Of a stretch of 64,000 bases of DNA, positions 60,688 through 64,000 are shown piece after piece. The DNA is from UBA5614 sp963667535. GTDB lineage: Bacteria; Cloacimonadota; Cloacimonadia; Cloacimonadales; Cloacimonadaceae. Position 1 is the first letter of the stretch. The number at the start of each line of letters is the position of its first letter. The stretch lies in contig CAXXDU010000002.1 of assembly GCA_963667535.2 (NCBI GenBank), positions 2,728,001 through 2,792,000 of the forward strand. Direction: 5' to 3'. The notes under the pieces were generated by a model, which saw only the letters and a program-made list of their open reading frames with translations, was not told where the DNA came from and made no database searches. The position numbers and the translations under genes are program-made.

Positions 60688-61908
60688 ATGCGCAAATTAT
60701 TTTCTTTTTTCTTTGCACCGAAGCATGCTGAAATGCCTGTCAGACATTTCCTGACCGATGTTCCGGAGCATTCGCATCTATCATCTTCAAAGCTACGGAT
60801 TATCTATATCGCTATTCTGTGTTTTCTTAGTTTGTTTTTGTTCTCATTTCAAGGACAGAATCAAAACCCAACCAATCAAATTGTCACAAAAGGAGAATCT
60901 GCCATGCAAGACAGTACAGCCATTGTATACATGACTACTGATATCAGTTCAGACGGAATCAACAAGGTTATTGAACCACTACTAGCAAATCTTAAGGGCA
61001 ATATCGCTGTAAAAGTGCATTTCGGCGAAGAAGGCAATCAGCACTTTATCAAACCTGCCCTCTATAAAGAACTGGTTCAGAAATTAAAAGGCACTTTCAT
61101 TGAAACCAATGTACTCTATGGGGGTAAACGTAGTGTAACAGAAACACATATCCAGCTTGCCAAAGACCACGGTTTTGGTTATGCTCCGATAGATATCATT
61201 GATGCAGAAGGTACACTTACTCTTACCTATCATGGCAAGCATTTCGAAGAAGTATATACAGGCAGCCATCTAAGCAAATACAATAGTTTACTTGTCATCA
61301 GTCATTTTAAAGGACACGGCAATGCCGGCTTTGGTGGAGCTATAAAGAACGTCGGTATGGGTATGGCAGATGTTCGCGGTAAGCTGGAACAACATGCCGG
61401 CAGTAATCCTCTAACCAAGCCCTCCACCTGCATCAAATGCGGCAAATGTGTAGCTGTCTGCCCTGTGGGTGCAATTACCCTCAATCCGCTTGTCATTGAC
61501 CAGACCAAGTGCATTGCCTGTGGTAAATGCATCGGTACCTGTCCCACTCATTCGCTGAGAGTTCCCTGGGGTAAAACAGGTGAGAATGGCTTTCTGGAAA
61601 GACTCGCTGACTATGCCAATGCCATTCATAAACAACAGCCTTCCATATACATCAATGTCATAGCGCAGGTCTCTCCTGATTGTGATTGTTATAACGCTGC
61701 CCGCAAGCCCTTTATCAAAGATATCGGTATCCTGGCTTCAACTGATATACTGGCTATTGACCTGGCTTCAGCCGATTTAGTCGATAAAGTTTACGGGAAG
61801 AAAGACACCTTCCTCTACGAATCACAAGTATCCGGCAGATATATCTTTGAATACGGTGAAAAGATAGGTTTGGGCAATCCTAAATACAAACTGGTTGAGA
61901 TAAAGTAG
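60688..61908 (+). CDS. DUF362 4Fe-4S protein with membrane N-terminus
   Basis: A 406-aa protein from the ATG at 60688 (GGGAGG 7 nt upstream). An N-terminal region with one membrane helix (LRIIYIAILCFLSLFLFSFQ) precedes a DUF362 domain and two 4Fe-4S ferredoxin motifs: CIKCGKCVAVCP and CIACGKCIGTCP. SHFKGHGNAGFGGAIKNVGMG fits DUF362. A second ATG at 60904 with AGGAG at 8 nt would give the usual soluble form of 334 aa, so two starts may be used. The role is probably electron transfer. Confidence 0.88.
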   Translation: MRKLFSFFFAPKHAEMPVRHFLTDVPEHSHLSSSKLRIIYIAILCFLSLFLFSFQGQNQNPTNQIVTKGESAMQDSTAIVYMTTDISSDGINKVIEPLLANLKGNIAVKVHFGEEGNQHFIKPALYKELVQKLKGTFIETNVLYGGKRSVTETHIQLAKDHGFGYAPIDIIDAEGTLTLTYHGKHFEEVYTGSHLSKYNSLLVISHFKGHGNAGFGGAIKNVGMGMADVRGKLEQHAGSNPLTKPSTCIKCGKCVAVCPVGAITLNPLVIDQTKCIACGKCIGTCPTHSLRVPWGKTGENGFLERLADYANAIHKQQPSIYINVIAQVSPDCDCYNAARKPFIKDIGILASTDILAIDLASADLVDKVYGKKDTFLYESQVSGRYIFEYGEKIGLGNPKYKLVEIK

Positions 61909-61929
61909 TTTTCCTGATTACGTAGCTAT

Positions 61930-61965
61930 AAAAAAAGGACACAGTACAACTACTGTGTCCTTTTT
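61930..61965. terminator. Bidirectional intrinsic terminator
   Basis: A-run, GGACACAGTA (61937-61946), CAAC loop, TACTGTGTCC (61951-61960), T-run. It lies between the convergent DUF362 and beta-helix genes. Confidence 0.95.
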
Positions 61966-61981
61966 GCATATTATCTCAGTG

Positions 61982-64000
61982 TTACTTCATCAAAACCATT
62001 TTACGGGTAGAGATATGTCCATCTATATTAAGCCTGTAAAAATAGACTCCCGAGGAGACTCGCTTGCCGTTATCATCATCTGCATTCCATTCAGTTTTGT
62101 AAATGCCTCTGCTTTTAGAGCCACTTACCAGATGCTTAACTGCCTGCCCTTTAATATTATAGATAATCAATTCACATTTGGATGTTTTGGGAGTTGAGAA
62201 TTTGATTGTTGTCGTTGGGTTAAATGGATTGGGATAGTTATTCATAGAAGTGATAACATCCGGCACATGATATGTTACCTCACCCGGTATTGGTCTATTG
62301 AGTGCTACACCCATTATTTCTGCTTCCATTTCTCTGGCTTGTTTTGCACTTTTTAGTGTAGTACCCATGATTTGGCAATTTACTACCGCTGATCGATAGC
62401 CATTAGCATCAGCTTCCAGATATGTATAGATAATGTTCAAAGTAGTAAGCAGAGAGTCCATATATGATGTGCAGTATTGCAATTTATCAACATAGCCATC
62501 AATTGCTGCCTGATAGTCTTTGAGTAAACTTTCACATAACAGACTATCAAGATATGCACTTTTAGCAAGATTGGTACTTGGGTACAACTCATATATGCCA
62601 TCAAGATATTCCTTTGTGAGAAGCAAATCTTCATCTGTCTCTGCTATGCATACTAATCTGGATGCAGCAGCAGGTGCCTCAGCATTGGTTGGATAGTTTT
62701 CAATGATTGACCTATACATATTTCCTGCAGCTATCTTATCACCGGTTTCTTCATAATTGACAGCAGTCAAAAAGTAATCTGTAACAATTCCAGTTCCGTT
62801 TTGATTCGCATGCACCGACTGAGTTAGGATATCCTGAAACAGCACATTCCATCTTGGTGGATAAAACGATTGCATAATTTCGCTTTCGTCAATAGTTCCC
62901 CAGTAATTTTCCTGACATTCCAGGCTGGCAGAGAAATCAGGATACTGATCAAATAGAAGCAAAGAATATCCATCATCAAAGATTATGTCGTTCAGATGCA
63001 TTTGAGGAAAGCAATCTTCATACACGATAACCTCTGGAGTCTCAGGAGAATAGACACCTTGATTGTTATTGTGTAAATAGGAATCCAATATTGATGATTT
63101 TAAGACAACCGGGTTAGCGTTGTAAGTACAGATAATACCGGCTCTTTCGTTATTCTGGATAACCGTTGATTTGATACATGGCGATGAATTGTATAAGGAA
63201 ATGCCATATAGGTTGTTTATTATCTGATTGTGTGAGAAAATATTACTACTGGCGCTTCTGACACAATTTATAAAGTAAACCCCTGCGAATTCTCCGTTGG
63301 ATATGACTGTGTTCTCTATCTGATAATTGCCGATACTACACAATCTTACACCCATTCTGCTGCGGTTAATCGTTGCATTGTGGCTGCTTATTGCCCCATA
63401 TACAATTATAGAGAAGGCTTTTTCAATGTTACAGTATTCCAGGTTTAACTGACCTTCGCTGGAAACTTCAATTCCTTCCCAATATTCAAGAGATGTGTTA
63501 AACCTTGATAGATTGCACACATTATCTTGAGTACCTGTTATATCCAATTCGCCTTCAACCGTAAGTTTGAAATCATAATTCAATTTCAGGTTGCAGTTCT
63601 CCAATAGTCTCATTTCCTTACCATGCGGGATAAACCAGTTGCCGTATAATGTAATGTTGGGACCATTGAACTGAAGCAAATCCGGAATATCTGTGTTGTA
63701 ATATGTTCCGCTATAAATGCAGAGGTCTTCATCCATCGAAATATTGCTATCATTTGCCAGTTCAGCTATCGAGTAATTTACGTAAAAATAGTTATCATCA
63801 TAAGCTAATCTATCTATAATATTCTGTGGTTCGCTTTGTGGATATGGATTGTCCAAGCTGCTTATTGGAGTTGGAGGCAATGAAGAGGAATAGGATAAAC
63901 TCGCGGAGAACTGTTCAGGCAGTATCCCGCTTCTGGATATCTTAAACTTGGGATGTGTCTCTGCTGTAGCATTAAAATCCACATGCAGAGCACCGCTGAG
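61982..64000 (-). CDS. Right-handed beta-helix surface protein with sorting domain (5' end outside window)
   Basis: The frame stays open to the last base of the window, so the N-terminus, including any signal peptide, is missing. The visible 670 or so residues contain repeated short beta-strands of the parallel beta-helix type (INNLYGISLYNSSPCIKST; NNERAGIICTYNANPVVLKSS). A helical, TPR-like part follows (NMYRSIIENYPTNAEAPAAA), then the sorting domain NNYPNPFNPTTTIKFS ... RKMVLMK. It is likely a surface protein; a carbohydrate-binding role is plausible for the helix, but no catalytic residues can be named. Confidence 0.85.
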   Translation of the reverse strand, partial: LSGALHVDFNATAETHPKFKISRSGILPEQFSASLSYSSSLPPTPISSLDNPYPQSEPQNIIDRLAYDDNYFYVNYSIAELANDSNISMDEDLCIYSGTYYNTDIPDLLQFNGPNITLYGNWFIPHGKEMRLLENCNLKLNYDFKLTVEGELDITGTQDNVCNLSRFNTSLEYWEGIEVSSEGQLNLEYCNIEKAFSIIVYGAISSHNATINRSRMGVRLCSIGNYQIENTVISNGEFAGVYFINCVRSASSNIFSHNQIINNLYGISLYNSSPCIKSTVIQNNERAGIICTYNANPVVLKSSILDSYLHNNNQGVYSPETPEVIVYEDCFPQMHLNDIIFDDGYSLLLFDQYPDFSASLECQENYWGTIDESEIMQSFYPPRWNVLFQDILTQSVHANQNGTGIVTDYFLTAVNYEETGDKIAAGNMYRSIIENYPTNAEAPAAASRLVCIAETDEDLLLTKEYLDGIYELYPSTNLAKSAYLDSLLCESLLKDYQAAIDGYVDKLQYCTSYMDSLLTTLNIIYTYLEADANGYRSAVVNCQIMGTTLKSAKQAREMEAEIMGVALNRPIPGEVTYHVPDVITSMNNYPNPFNPTTTIKFSTPKTSKCELIIYNIKGQAVKHLVSGSKSRGIYKTEWNADDDNGKRVSSGVYFYRLNIDGHISTRKMVLMK

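Overview
The window looks like a chromosomal piece of a Gram-negative anaerobe of the Candidatus Cloacimonadota (Fibrobacteres-Chlorobi-Bacteroidetes neighbourhood). This is inference. It rests on five secreted proteins with an NYPNPFNP-type C-terminal domain ending in a basic KK(x)nMK tail, on moderately AT-rich DNA, on lipoproteins and an outer-membrane-barrel-like protein, and on the succinylase DAP pathway. No rRNA, tRNA, CRISPR array or prophage was seen.

Layout. 1-4,100: end of a secreted protein, then a repeat-rich accessory zone holding a hypothetical gene, octamer arrays, a cloverleaf-like repeat and a Y1/RAYT transposase inside a field of REP-like palindromes. 4,111-7,499: radA, then a small redox operon (MarR, OsmC, thioredoxin lipoprotein). 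7,515-15,058: a tightly packed seven-gene minus-strand operon joining an Mla/MCE-type lipid transporter (permease, degenerate ATPase, MlaD, TPR lipoprotein) to a dihydroorotase-like protein that has lost most metal ligands and to the TldE/TldD protease pair. 15,107-21,510: FlgD-like mini protein, ROK kinase, receiver-kinase hybrid without its phospho-histidine, RodZ-like protein, dapF, dapB, a four-helix-bundle cassette between inverted octamer arrays, and an M20 peptidase. 21,511-23,474: about 2 kb of non-coding repeats, including the second cloverleaf copy in opposite orientation.

23,475-36,000: secreted protein; type III polyketide synthase with its methyltransferase; P-type ATPase with a promoter-driven, highly structured RNA upstream; an unrecognised two-gene unit (467-aa protein plus NUDIX hydrolase); a MalY-like aminotransferase with dapD; a C39-like peptidase. 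36,053-43,686: barrel-like protein behind a four-codon leader ORF, polysaccharide deacetylase, dGTPase-like HD protein, trmB, a membrane protein, ftsY, VIT/VWA surface protein. 43,700-44,050: two homologous long perfect palindromes with unrelated stems. 44,125-52,361: DUF4405 protein, Dna2-like nuclease-helicase, DUF3467, secD, secF, cupin, DUF3795, GNAT. 52,541-64,000: DUF2723 membrane protein, two sugar-type ABC permeases, a sigma-54 regulator with a kinase-like protein that keeps its phospho-histidine but lacks ATP-binding boxes, aspartate-type aminotransferase, DUF362 iron-sulfur protein, and the C-terminal part of a beta-helix surface protein.

How genes combine: dapB, dapD and dapF supply most of the named DAP/lysine steps visible here; SecDF, FtsY and the sorting-domain proteins belong to envelope export; the Mla-like operon probably moves lipids. 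The points most worth follow-up are the Mla/TldDE operon with two pseudoenzymes, the complementary defects of the two kinases, the structured RNA at 30.3 kb, and the several structured repeat families. Everything was read by eye; no alignment or folding program was run.
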